Of a stretch of DNA of 20,335 nucleotides, positions 1-7,589 are shown in pieces. The translations under genes were made by a program, and so were the position numbers. Origin of the DNA: JAFGED01 sp964551295 (GTDB lineage Bacteria; Chloroflexota; Anaerolineae; B4-G1); contig CAZKDJ010000061.1 of the NCBI GenBank assembly GCA_964551295.1, forward strand, positions 1 through 20,335, in the 5' to 3' direction. The notes beneath the pieces were generated by a model. The model saw only the letters and a list, made by a program, of their open reading frames with translations, had not been told where the DNA came from and made no database searches. Numbering within the stretch: the stretch's first letter is position 1; every line of letters begins with the position of its first letter.

Positions 1-29
1 GTGTGAGGGCGGCTACGCCGCCCTCACAC
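1..29. repeat. Perfect 13-bp inverted repeat (hairpin)
   Basis: Bases 1-13 and 17-29 are exact reverse complements around a 3-nt TAC loop, giving a very stable GC-rich stem. It lies 54 bp past the stop codon of the minus-strand histidine kinase gene, where a transcription end would be expected. No T-run can be seen: the plus-strand side is C-rich, and the side downstream for the kinase is outside the window. It could be a terminator or the end of a palindromic intergenic repeat cut by the window edge. Confidence 0.75.
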
Positions 30-83
30 CCCCCATCTTCCCCTACTGATTGAGAAGATAAGATAGACGCACGCACACGCGCG

Positions 84-3000
84 CTAAGCCTCATTCAGTA
101 CAGGTAGTACGACAATAAACGTGCTGCCCTCCCCCGGCTCACTCTCTACCCGAACGTTTCCCCCGTGCACCTCGATGATCTCCCACACCAGCGCCAAACC
201 AATCCCCATGCCGCCAAAACGCCGTCTGGTGCTGCCATCCACCTGGTAGAAACGCTCAAAGATGCGCCCCAGGGAGTCAGGCGAGATACCAATTCCCTCG
301 TCGGCGACTGAAACGCAGACCATCTCCCCCTCAACCCAGGCACGAAGCGCAACGACACCACCATCCGGACTGAACTTGATGGCATTATCCACCAAGTGAC
401 CAAAGGCCAACTCCAGCCGCTCGCGATCGCCCAGTGTAGGAGGCAAATCCTCCGGCAACTCCTCAGAGAAAACGACTCCGGATTCCTCTGTAATCTTTTG
501 AAACTCTGTCAGCACTTGCCGGACCACATCGACGGGCGAGACCGGGGCCATGGTCAACGCCTCATGCGGCACAGACTGCAACATCGTCAGATTGTGGATC
601 AGGCGCGAGAGAGACGCCGTGCGCTCTCGAATAACCTGCAGCGCTGCGCGCTGGCTCTCGAGAATGCGGCCCAGGTCGCCTTCTATCAACAACTCGACGT
701 ACCCCTTGATCAGGCTGAGTGGTGTGCGCAGCTCGTGGCTAACGTTCTGTACCAACTGAGCACGCAGGCGGTCGACCTCCTGCAATTCGTTGTAGGCCTG
801 CGCAAGTTCCGTCGCCTGTCTATCAAGCATCTGGTATAATTGCGCGTTAGCCACCGTAGCGGCAGCCTGGTTCACCAGCGCCTGCGCCCAATCCAGTTGA
901 TCATTCACCGGAACCGGGAGTGGCTCATAAAAGCCCATGGTCACGGCACCCACCAAGCCTCCTTGGCCAAACATCGGTATGATCAGACCGGCCAGGACAT
1001 CTTGCAGGCGCATCACCTCGTGCCCCAAGCCGCTTACCTGAGGGCGCCACTCTTCCTGAGCAACGTCCGGGATGTAGATCAACTGCTGAGTCTCCGTCAG
1101 CTGATCAAACAGGCTCCAATCCGAAAGGGGCATTTGATGACCGACAGGCAGGGGGAAAGGTCGCCCATCGGGCATCCAACCGGCCACCATGCGGACGTCC
1201 TTTCCATCCGGTTCCACCAAAGAGATACAACAAGGAGCATGAAAACGCTCAACCAAAGCATCCAACAGATGGCCCGCGATCGCCTGCGGCTCCAACGAAC
1301 TGACCATCCCAGCCGAAGCGGCCGCCAGCAATCGCAAGTCGCGCGTATACTGTGCCATTTCCTGATACAGCCGCGCGTTTTCCAGTGCCACGCCCAACTG
1401 TCCGGCGACAGTGGTGAAAATCCGCATCTCATCCTCGCCAAAGTTCCCCTCTTGGCAACTCTCCGCGAGCAGCACCGCGGTGGTGCGGTCACCGACTCTC
1501 ACCGGCACAGCCAGCGCGGAGCAGACATCGGGAGATTGATCTGGATAAAGAAGGGTCTCCACCTCCTGCAAAAGCACAGGATAACCGGTACGATAAACCT
1601 GCCCCACGAGATTGCCCTTGATAGGAATGTGCGGGGCGCTTTCTGCAAAGCCAACTAGCGAGGGATGAAGGGCCAACGATTCACCCAAATCATCCGGTAA
1701 CAAAAAGCCCAAGCGATCGATGCCCAAAGCCCGATGCAGCGCCTTGACGGTGCGCTCCAGCACCAGATCAAAATCGAGCGTCGAGGCCACTGCCATAACT
1801 ACCTCTTGAATCAACTCGGCCTCAGCCAAACGGTGTCTGACTTCCTGATACAATTGAATGTTTGTGATAGCGATAGCCACCTGGTGCGCGATATCGGAAA
1901 ATAGTCCCTGATCGCTCTCATCGAAGATATGCGGTTTGGCAGACTGGGCCGAGATGACGCCAATCACCTGATCCCTGACAATGAGAGGCAGCACCATCAG
2001 TGAGCGCATCGGCCTGCTGATAATCGCGGACTCTACCGAAAGATCGTCCCGCTCCTCTAGATCATCAATCCACAGCGGTTGTCGAGTGCGGATGACCCAT
2101 CTGGCGAACCCACCATCTCCCCTGGCTTTCAAGGTGAAGGGTGGCTTTCGCTCGCCCCCCTCCACGACCAAACGCGCGTGAATCACGTCACTCTGCTTGC
2201 CGCACAGGGCGATGTAAAAGGTGATGACGCCCAAGACCTCGCTGATTTGCTCGTAGATGATGGACAAAACCTCATCCAACTCCAGGCTGGAGATCATCGC
2301 CACATCAATGTTGTGTAGGGCAGTGAGCTCTTCCACGTGCCGCTGGGCTTCCTCGTACAACCGGGCGTTTTCGATAGCGACGGCGGCTTGGGCAGCAAAG
2401 GCAGAGGCCAATCGGGCATGCTCGGGAGTATAGAAGCCAGGCTCGCGCTTGTCTAAAGCGAGCATGCCGATAAGCCGATCACCTAGCATGAGGGGCACAC
2501 CCAGCCATGAGTGAATACCAATGGCGGTGTGTGGCTCTCTGCGAAACTCTTTATACATCGACGGCACGTCACCAATGATCACGGGGGCCCGTCGGCGCAC
2601 GACCTCCCCGTTCGGATTGTCATCCTTCGACAAATCGAAGGTAACGCCCAATAGTTCGTCAAGATTGGGGAAGCCATGCCCACCGATGATCTTTAGTTTC
2701 CCGTCCCGCAACAACTGCACCGAAGCACTGTCATAGGCCACGACTTTTCGAAGCTCACTCAGGATGCCCTCAAAGACAAGGGGCAAATCAAGCGTGGTCG
2801 CAAGCGCCTGGGTGGCTCGATACAGCGTCTCAGCCTCCTGACGACGCTGCTGCTCTGCTGTGTAAAGCTGTGCGCTCTCGATAGCGTTGGCCAATTGATC
2901 GGCCATCGTCTCCAACGCGGACACATCTTCTTTGGTAAAGGTCACCGGTCGATCGGTCTGAACGTCGAGAACCCCAATGGTTCGACCATGGCTGACCAAC

Positions 3001-4031
3001 GGCAACGCCACCTCTGAACGTGTATCGGACAGATCGGGGTTGACGAGATGAACAGCATCTCTGCCTACATCCAAGACAACGAGCGGTTCACCGGTGCCGG
3101 CGACGTGACCGACGATGCCCCCTTTCCCAACAGCCAGCTTGTGCCCCCGTGCGAGCATACGCTGCCCTCCCTCGGAGTTGGAGGCAGCACGTATGACGGC
3201 ATACTCCTTTGCGTCATCTATCAGGAAAACGCCGGCGTGGTAGAATCCAAACCGCTCAGAGATGAGATGTACTGTATCATTGAGCAGTTTTTCGATATCG
3301 AGCGTCGCCGTGGCATCGCGAGCGACCTCAGAGGCGGTCTGCAACTGGACGGAGCGCTTTTCGAGATCCCTGGTTCTCTCCGCAACCCGCTGATCGAGCT
3401 CTCGATTAATGAGGCGCAGATCCTTCAACGCCCGTTCGGCACTATGGGACGCGATCCAGGACACCAAGGCGATCAAAAAGAAGGCCAATACTGCTGGCAA
3501 TAACACGTCAAGGCCAATCCCATACACCCCCGCCCCAACGACGACGACCCCCGCACTGAGCAAGCCCGCCATAACAAAAGAGGCATAGGGATGCAACAGG
3601 ACGCTGACCATGACAATGGGAATAGCCAGCGCGACGAGGCTGTGGCTCGCCTCCAAGTTTCCCAAGCTGCTGGAGAAGGAGGCAAATACGAAAAGCAACA
3701 TAAAGAGCAACCCAGCCACCTGCCCTGACCAGTAGCGGTTGACCATGTAAACGACCAAGGCACCACTCAGAATAACGGGGATACTCCAGAAGGGCACCCC
3801 CACACTCCAGAGTGAGGGTGACAATTCAGTGACCGTCGCCCATACCTGTACAAATATGAATGCAACGGTGCACAGAAGTAAAAAGTTGAGCAGCTTTCGC
3901 CGACGGGCATCATCTGGATCCGCCGATGGGACGTTCAGCAACCAATCCACGGCGCGTTTCACCGTCCTCAGCAGACGTTCCAAGATGCGTTTCGCTGCTT
4001 GTATCGCCTTTTGCACCGTTACGCCATCCAT
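84..4031 (-). CDS. Membrane-bound multi-GAF sensor histidine kinase
   Basis: This 1315-residue protein is a likely cytoplasmic-membrane sensor that autophosphorylates on His and passes the phosphate to a response regulator not present here. Residues about 48-195 form six or seven hydrophobic helices. A coiled coil around 195-235 (RELDQRVAERTRDLEKR) leads into five successive GAF-type domains at roughly 240-390, 400-565, 570-735, 740-895 and 900-1070. These are joined by repeated helical connectors ending in A(I/V)xNAxLY-type sequences. The HisKA H-box QNVSHELRTPL puts the phospho-acceptor at His1099. The ATPase domain shows the N-box VDNAIKFSPDGG (Asn1216), DEGIGI and GMGIGLAL. There is no receiver or HTH domain, so it is not a hybrid kinase. 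The ligand is unknown. The start is the ATG at 4031; no strong Shine-Dalgarno precedes it. The assignment to a histidine kinase is secure, the GAF boundaries approximate. Confidence 0.95.
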   Translation of the reverse strand: MDGVTVQKAIQAAKRILERLLRTVKRAVDWLLNVPSADPDDARRRKLLNFLLLCTVAFIFVQVWATVTELSPSLWSVGVPFWSIPVILSGALVVYMVNRYWSGQVAGLLFMLLFVFASFSSSLGNLEASHSLVALAIPIVMVSVLLHPYASFVMAGLLSAGVVVVGAGVYGIGLDVLLPAVLAFFLIALVSWIASHSAERALKDLRLINRELDQRVAERTRDLEKRSVQLQTASEVARDATATLDIEKLLNDTVHLISERFGFYHAGVFLIDDAKEYAVIRAASNSEGGQRMLARGHKLAVGKGGIVGHVAGTGEPLVVLDVGRDAVHLVNPDLSDTRSEVALPLVSHGRTIGVLDVQTDRPVTFTKEDVSALETMADQLANAIESAQLYTAEQQRRQEAETLYRATQALATTLDLPLVFEGILSELRKVVAYDSASVQLLRDGKLKIIGGHGFPNLDELLGVTFDLSKDDNPNGEVVRRRAPVIIGDVPSMYKEFRREPHTAIGIHSWLGVPLMLGDRLIGMLALDKREPGFYTPEHARLASAFAAQAAVAIENARLYEEAQRHVEELTALHNIDVAMISSLELDEVLSIIYEQISEVLGVITFYIALCGKQSDVIHARLVVEGGERKPPFTLKARGDGGFARWVIRTRQPLWIDDLEERDDLSVESAIISRPMRSLMVLPLIVRDQVIGVISAQSAKPHIFDESDQGLFSDIAHQVAIAITNIQLYQEVRHRLAEAELIQEVVMAVASTLDFDLVLERTVKALHRALGIDRLGFLLPDDLGESLALHPSLVGFAESAPHIPIKGNLVGQVYRTGYPVLLQEVETLLYPDQSPDVCSALAVPVRVGDRTTAVLLAESCQEGNFGEDEMRIFTTVAGQLGVALENARLYQEMAQYTRDLRLLAAASAGMVSSLEPQAIAGHLLDALVERFHAPCCISLVEPDGKDVRMVAGWMPDGRPFPLPVGHQMPLSDWSLFDQLTETQQLIYIPDVAQEEWRPQVSGLGHEVMRLQDVLAGLIIPMFGQGGLVGAVTMGFYEPLPVPVNDQLDWAQALVNQAAATVANAQLYQMLDRQATELAQAYNELQEVDRLRAQLVQNVSHELRTPLSLIKGYVELLIEGDLGRILESQRAALQVIRERTASLSRLIHNLTMLQSVPHEALTMAPVSPVDVVRQVLTEFQKITEESGVVFSEELPEDLPPTLGDRERLELAFGHLVDNAIKFSPDGGVVALRAWVEGEMVCVSVADEGIGISPDSLGRIFERFYQVDGSTRRRFGGMGIGLALVWEIIEVHGGNVRVESEPGEGSTFIVVLPVLNEA

Positions 4032-4136
4032 TCGCGCCCCAAGAAAGCGTAATACAACACCCGCTTTGGCGCTGTCTCTGAACTCCTAATGACCACCATT
4101 GCGCTGCCTGCCAACACAAAGCCCCAATCCAGAGGA

Positions 4137-4165
4137 ATTGTACTTCAAAAAGCGCTCGGAAGCAA
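4137..4165 (-). promoter_or_regulatory. Candidate promoter for the histidine kinase gene
   Basis: On the minus strand TTGCTT (4165-4160) is followed after 17 bp by TACAAT (4142-4137). The -10 is 5/6 to the sigma-70 consensus, the -35 is weak. It would start RNA near 4130, leaving a leader of about 100 nt before the ATG at 4031. Confidence 0.4.
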
Positions 4166-4198
4166 GATTTGCCACGGAATATAACAAAAGCCTATCTG

Positions 4199-4238
4199 AA
4201 AAAACCGCCGCAGGGGATTTTGCGCCCACCACAGGCGG
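4199..4238 (-). terminator. Probable terminator after the GT4 gene
   Basis: Read on the minus strand, CCGCC (4238-4234) can pair with GGCGG (4209-4205), with a further short GGG/CCC pairing inside. A run of six T follows directly (4204-4199). It starts 22 bp past the glycosyltransferase stop. The stem has internal mismatches, so strength is uncertain, but it suggests the kinase gene is transcribed separately. Confidence 0.5.
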
Positions 4239-4260
4239 CCGGCGGGCCTGATCCTTTTCA

Positions 4261-5382
4261 TCAATCCCCCCGCCCTATCAACTCCCGGTATACCTCCACT
4301 GTCTGAGCAGCGACGCGTGCCTGGGTAAACCGAGCCAACACCCGCTCCCGTCCGCTCTGCGCCAGACCGGCCCGCAGATTAGCGTCGCGCGCTAATCGGA
4401 CCAGGCACTCACGCAGCCCCGCGATGTCGTCCTCGGCAAAGATCAGCCCGGCATCTCCTATCACGTAGGGAATCTCGCCGCAGTCAGAGCCTACGACCGG
4501 CACGCCGCACGCCATCGCCTCGATCAACACGCGCCCGAACTGCTCGACCCAATTGGGGCGGGATCGCGACGGCAGGACAAACGCATCCAACGTGCGATAA
4601 AAAGCCGGCAATTGCAAGGCGGGAATCCAATCGCTGAATGAAACCCGGTCAGCGACCTCCAAGCGGTGCGCCAGCGCCTCTAGGCATTCCCGCTCCGGCC
4701 CGGCCCCCAGCATGACCAACCGCCACGCGCCATCCAGGCCAGCCATCGCCTCCAGCAGGAGATCGCACCCCTTCTCCGGCACCAACCGCCCCGCGTACCC
4801 GACGACGAAATCGCCGCCGGCGCTTTGCTCGCGTGCCTGGGGCGCGAAAATCTCGGGGGCCACGCCAAACTGGGGTATGACGGCCGCCGGGCCATCATAC
4901 CCTTTCTCTCGCCAGACCCTCGCCGCCCCCTCGCTTCCCACGATGGCATAGTCGGCGTGGCGCAGATTGTACCGCTCAAAAAAGCGAAACGGCGGCGGAT
5001 AGCGCCGTTTCAGGTTCTGCCAGGAGAACCACACCGTCCGAGCGCCAGCGCGCTTGGCCAGCCACATCACCTGAAAGGTAGCGAGATTGTAGGGCTCCTC
5101 ATCGATGTGTACGACGTCGGGGGCAAAAGCGCGCAACCGCCGCGCCAGACGGGGGTAAAAGTGCACGTGAAAGCTGCCATCGAACACAACCGGCTCGGAG
5201 ACCAACTCGTAGCCTGTGGTAAAGGTCCGCTCCAAGTGCAAAACGTGACCGCCTTCACGCCACGACGATGGAACCAAGACCATCAGTTCGACGTCTGGGA
5301 ATTGGGCGATCTCCTCGAGCTTGCGCTGATAAGCACCCACCATGCAGGGCCGGGAAACCATCAAAACACGCATAGAGTTCAT
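4261..5382 (-). CDS. Glycosyltransferase family 4-type protein
   Basis: This 373-residue protein has the two-domain GT-B layout of GT4 retaining glycosyltransferases, which move a sugar from a nucleotide-sugar to a lipid-linked or soluble acceptor in the cytoplasm. The N-terminal part starts RVLMVSRPCMVGAYQRKLEE and holds a DVVHIDEEPYN segment. The C-terminal domain starts at VVGYAGRLVPEKGCDLLLEA. It carries EQFGRVLIEAMACGVPVVGS, which matches the nucleotide-sugar-binding E-x7-E region of GT4. The open frame reaches 5475, but the ATG at 5382 is preferred because AAGGTGA lies 4 nt upstream and because a longer protein would run through the promoter region. Donor and acceptor cannot be told from sequence. 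It is divergent from a membrane glycosyltransferase and close to a lipid-sugar transferase, which fits surface polysaccharide or glycolipid synthesis. Confidence 0.9.
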   Translation of the reverse strand: MNSMRVLMVSRPCMVGAYQRKLEEIAQFPDVELMVLVPSSWREGGHVLHLERTFTTGYELVSEPVVFDGSFHVHFYPRLARRLRAFAPDVVHIDEEPYNLATFQVMWLAKRAGARTVWFSWQNLKRRYPPPFRFFERYNLRHADYAIVGSEGAARVWREKGYDGPAAVIPQFGVAPEIFAPQAREQSAGGDFVVGYAGRLVPEKGCDLLLEAMAGLDGAWRLVMLGAGPERECLEALAHRLEVADRVSFSDWIPALQLPAFYRTLDAFVLPSRSRPNWVEQFGRVLIEAMACGVPVVGSDCGEIPYVIGDAGLIFAEDDIAGLRECLVRLARDANLRAGLAQSGRERVLARFTQARVAAQTVEVYRELIGRGD

Positions 5383-5386
5383 TATG

Positions 5387-5393
5387 TCACCTT
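5387..5393 (-). promoter_or_regulatory. Ribosome binding site deciding the GT4 start
   Basis: AAGGTGA on the minus strand ends 4 nt before the ATG at 5382. A second in-frame ATG at 5373 has no such site. This rules out the longer start at 5475. Confidence 0.7.
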
Positions 5394-5401
5394 TTGGAGG
5401 A

Positions 5402-5429
5402 TTGACAAGCACTTGCATTGTGCTATAAT
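5402..5429 (+). promoter_or_regulatory. Consensus sigma-70-type promoter, plus strand
   Basis: TTGACA (5402-5407), a 16-bp spacer and TATAAT (5424-5429) match both hexamers 6/6. RNA should start near 5436-5437, only a few bases before the TTG at 5439 chosen as the start of the GT39-like gene. A second TTGACAAGC copy at 5439-5447 has no matching -10. Confidence 0.8.
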
Positions 5430-5445
5430 TCCCGCGCTTTGACAA
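5417..5445 (-). promoter_or_regulatory. Candidate overlapping promoter for the GT4 gene
   Basis: On the minus strand TTGTCA (5445-5440), a 17-bp spacer and CACAAT (5422-5417) form a 5/6 and 4/6 match. Its -10 lies in the spacer of the plus-strand promoter, so the two divergent promoters would share the same DNA. RNA would start near 5410 and include the ribosome binding site at 5393-5387. Confidence 0.4.
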
Positions 5446-7517
5446 GCTCGGCAGGTGATGATGAGGTCCTACCAAGCCAACGTCGGCGACATCGCCGGTG
5501 GCACAAATGGCTAATCGAATGTACGCTAGTCATCTGTATTACAACGCTGGCGGCGGTGCTGCGTATTTTCGCTCTGGGGGATATCCCTCCGGGGCTCTAT
5601 CACGATGAAGCATTCAACGGCCTAGATGCCCTGGAGGTTTTCGAGGGCCGATGGCCAATTTACTTCGCGGCCAACAATGGCCGCGAACCCTTGTTTATCT
5701 ACCTCATCGCCGTCACGATAGGCTTACTGGGGCGCACGCCGGGAGCAGTACGCCTGGCTGCCGCCATAAGTGGCACATTTACAATCCCGACGACGTATCT
5801 GATGGCCCGCGCTTGGTTCAACCGACGCGTGAGTTTGCTGAGTGCGACAATCCTAGCCATCACACTGTGGCACGTTCACCTCAGCCGCATCGGCTTTCGC
5901 GCCGTCACCCTGCCGCTGACCACATCGCTGGCACTGTGGCTCGGCGCACGAGCTTACCGCTCGCGTCGCTGGCACGACGGGCTTGTGGCCGGGCTATTTT
6001 ACGGCCTGTGTTTTTACGCCTACCTACCGGCTCGCTTTTCCCCCATCGCACTGGCCATCTTTGCCCTCTACTTGATCGCCACAGGTCGGGGCCGCCGGAT
6101 ATGGCCGGTCGCTGCGTGGTTCGCGGCCGGTACTGCGCTGATACTGGCCCCCTTAGGCGTCTACACCCTGGGCCACTGGGACATCGTGATGGGACGTCCG
6201 GGACAGGTGGGGGTCTTGAACCCGCTCATCAGCGGCGGCGACCCGTGGGGCACAATGGGCCGCCAACTGGTCAGCACGCTGGGGATGTTTTTTATCCGCG
6301 GCGACACCATTCCCCGCCACAATCTGCCCGGGCGACCGATTTTCGATCCGTTGATTGGCACAGCCATGCTGTTGGGCCTTACGTGCGCGCTCGCGCGCCC
6401 TCGCTCGCGCGCACATGTGCGTAGGAGAACGGCGACGCTCTTTGCCCTGATCTGGGTTGGGCTGATGCTCGCGCCCACCTGGTTGGCCGAGGACGCGCCA
6501 CACTTCCTACGCGCGGCGGGTGTGTTGCCCCTGCTGGTCGTCTTTCCCGCGCTGGGGATCGGGGCGGCGATGGACTGGCTGGAGCGACGGGGGCGACACA
6601 GGTGGGCTGTCACGCTGGCCTGTGCGACCTTGGCATTCAGCCTGGTCATGACCGTGTGGGATTACTTTATCTGCTACGGAACCGACCCGCAGACCGCTTG
6701 CGCCTTTGAGGACGCCGCCGTCGAACTGGCCGCCGAGGCCAACCGTTTCACCGGCGTTGGGTGGGATGGAAGCGGGCTGACGGCCAGCCGGGTTAGTCCC
6801 CAGTCCGGGCGTCGCGTCTATGTGGACAGTCGACTGTGGGACGAGTGGGCAGCGATTCCCTTCCTTGTACCCGAGAGCGAAAGCGTGGTCAAGCTCTCAA
6901 CGGAGACAATATCCTCTCTCCCCGATGAGGGAGGACGAGAAGGAAGGGCGACACTGCTCTTGCTGTGGCCCTATGCGGGCCTGGAGCGGTACCAGGAATT
7001 CCTACCCCGCAACGCACTCATCGAGGCACATGGGGGACCGCTGGCGCGGGGTGATTTGGAAGAAGCGCCTTACGAAGCTTACGTAGCATATGTGGCAACG
7101 CCAACGACGGAACGTCCAACTGGCTACCTGGCCAAATTCGGCGACTGGGTCGCGCTGATCGACTACAAAGTCGAGGTCAGCGATCGGAAATGGCTGGTGC
7201 AGTTGGTGTGGGAGGCACTGGAATCCCCCACGGAGAACTATACCGTCTTTGTGCACCTGCGCGAAGGCAAGCGGGTCGTAGCGCAAGATGACGGGGAGCC
7301 GGCCACAGGCCACTATCCCACGAGCGTGTGGCGCGAGGGAGATTTGATCGTAGACAAACACATACTGGGACCACCGGAGGAGGGGAAAAGTGACCCCCAA
7401 ATCGTGGTAGGGCTGTACATCTGGAAGACGATGGAACATTTAGAAGCGACAGCCCCCACTGGGGCATCGTTGGGCAATGAACTGGTGTTGCCTTTTCGAG
7501 TTAGCAATGAACGATGA
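5439..7517 (+). CDS. GT39-like polytopic membrane glycosyltransferase with C-terminal beta module
   Basis: About 692 residues with roughly ten hydrophobic helices in the first 420. The first extracytoplasmic loop has GLYHDEAFNG with Asp56-Glu57, at the place of the catalytic acidic pair in GT-C enzymes such as PMT/ArnT. It is followed by NGREPLFIYLIA and HVHLSRIGFRA, typical of GT39-like proteins. Such enzymes use polyprenyl-phosphate sugars outside the membrane; acceptor and sugar are unknown. After a soluble region, residues about 562-692 form a module with YTVFVHL, AQDD, GHYPTSVWREGD and a final beta-rich stretch, also found in the giant protein at 9240. The open frame begins at TTG 5418, but that codon lies inside the promoter. 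TTG 5439 is the next usable start and would give an almost leaderless mRNA. The gene ends inside a heptamer repeat array. Family is likely, start uncertain. Confidence 0.85.
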   Translation: MTSSAGDDEVLPSQRRRHRRWHKWLIECTLVICITTLAAVLRIFALGDIPPGLYHDEAFNGLDALEVFEGRWPIYFAANNGREPLFIYLIAVTIGLLGRTPGAVRLAAAISGTFTIPTTYLMARAWFNRRVSLLSATILAITLWHVHLSRIGFRAVTLPLTTSLALWLGARAYRSRRWHDGLVAGLFYGLCFYAYLPARFSPIALAIFALYLIATGRGRRIWPVAAWFAAGTALILAPLGVYTLGHWDIVMGRPGQVGVLNPLISGGDPWGTMGRQLVSTLGMFFIRGDTIPRHNLPGRPIFDPLIGTAMLLGLTCALARPRSRAHVRRRTATLFALIWVGLMLAPTWLAEDAPHFLRAAGVLPLLVVFPALGIGAAMDWLERRGRHRWAVTLACATLAFSLVMTVWDYFICYGTDPQTACAFEDAAVELAAEANRFTGVGWDGSGLTASRVSPQSGRRVYVDSRLWDEWAAIPFLVPESESVVKLSTETISSLPDEGGREGRATLLLLWPYAGLERYQEFLPRNALIEAHGGPLARGDLEEAPYEAYVAYVATPTTERPTGYLAKFGDWVALIDYKVEVSDRKWLVQLVWEALESPTENYTVFVHLREGKRVVAQDDGEPATGHYPTSVWREGDLIVDKHILGPPEEGKSDPQIVVGLYIWKTMEHLEATAPTGASLGNELVLPFRVSNER
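6389..6412 (+). repeat. 10-nt direct repeat with 14-nt period in coding sequence
   Basis: GCTCGCGCGC occurs exactly at 6389-6398 and 6403-6412, offset by 14 nt (two times seven). It encodes an Arg-rich cytoplasmic-type loop (ARPRSRAHVRRR) of the GT39-like protein. It may be a remnant of a heptamer array like those farther right, but two copies are weak evidence. Confidence 0.5.
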
Positions 7518-7579
7518 ATAATGCGCAATCACACGCATCACTGTTGCTCATTGTTAATTGACACATTGTTCATTGTAAG
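7505..7579 (+). repeat. Inverted heptanucleotide repeat array spanning a stop codon
   Basis: The left half holds 7-nt units of the type YRATGAA (7505-7525, then a looser unit to 7532). The right half holds units of the type TTGTTMA (7544-7579, one stretched to 8 nt), which are the reverse complement of the left type. Bases 7505-7516 can pair with 7564-7575 over 12 bp with one G-U. The array supplies the last codons and the TGA stop of the GT39-like gene and reaches into the ribosome binding site of the next gene. Confidence 0.75.
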
Positions 7580-7583
7580 GAGG
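7577..7583 (+). promoter_or_regulatory. Ribosome binding site deciding the LysM protein start
   Basis: A full AAGGAGG stands 6 nt before ATG 7590. The open frame extends upstream to 7521, but that part is translated repeat array without a ribosome binding site. The 7590 start also yields a clean signal peptide. Confidence 0.85.
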
Positions 7584-7589
7584 ATTCTA

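Noticed and set aside
840..1658. 272-codon open frame antisense to the histidine kinase
   Set aside because: Low-complexity His/Arg/Gln-rich translation with no recognisable motif, fully inside a gene with clear domains on the other strand.
4825..5442. 205-codon plus-strand open frame opposite the GT4 gene
   Set aside because: No family motif, no ribosome binding site, and it runs antisense through a well-supported gene.
5458..5514. Possible 18-residue leader peptide (ATG ATG AGG...) before the GT39-like membrane helix
   Set aside because: Short, without a good ribosome binding site and in another frame; nothing beyond chance supports it.
7558..7563. TTGACA as -35 of a promoter for the LysM gene
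   Set aside because: It is part of the heptamer array and no -10 box follows before the ribosome binding site.
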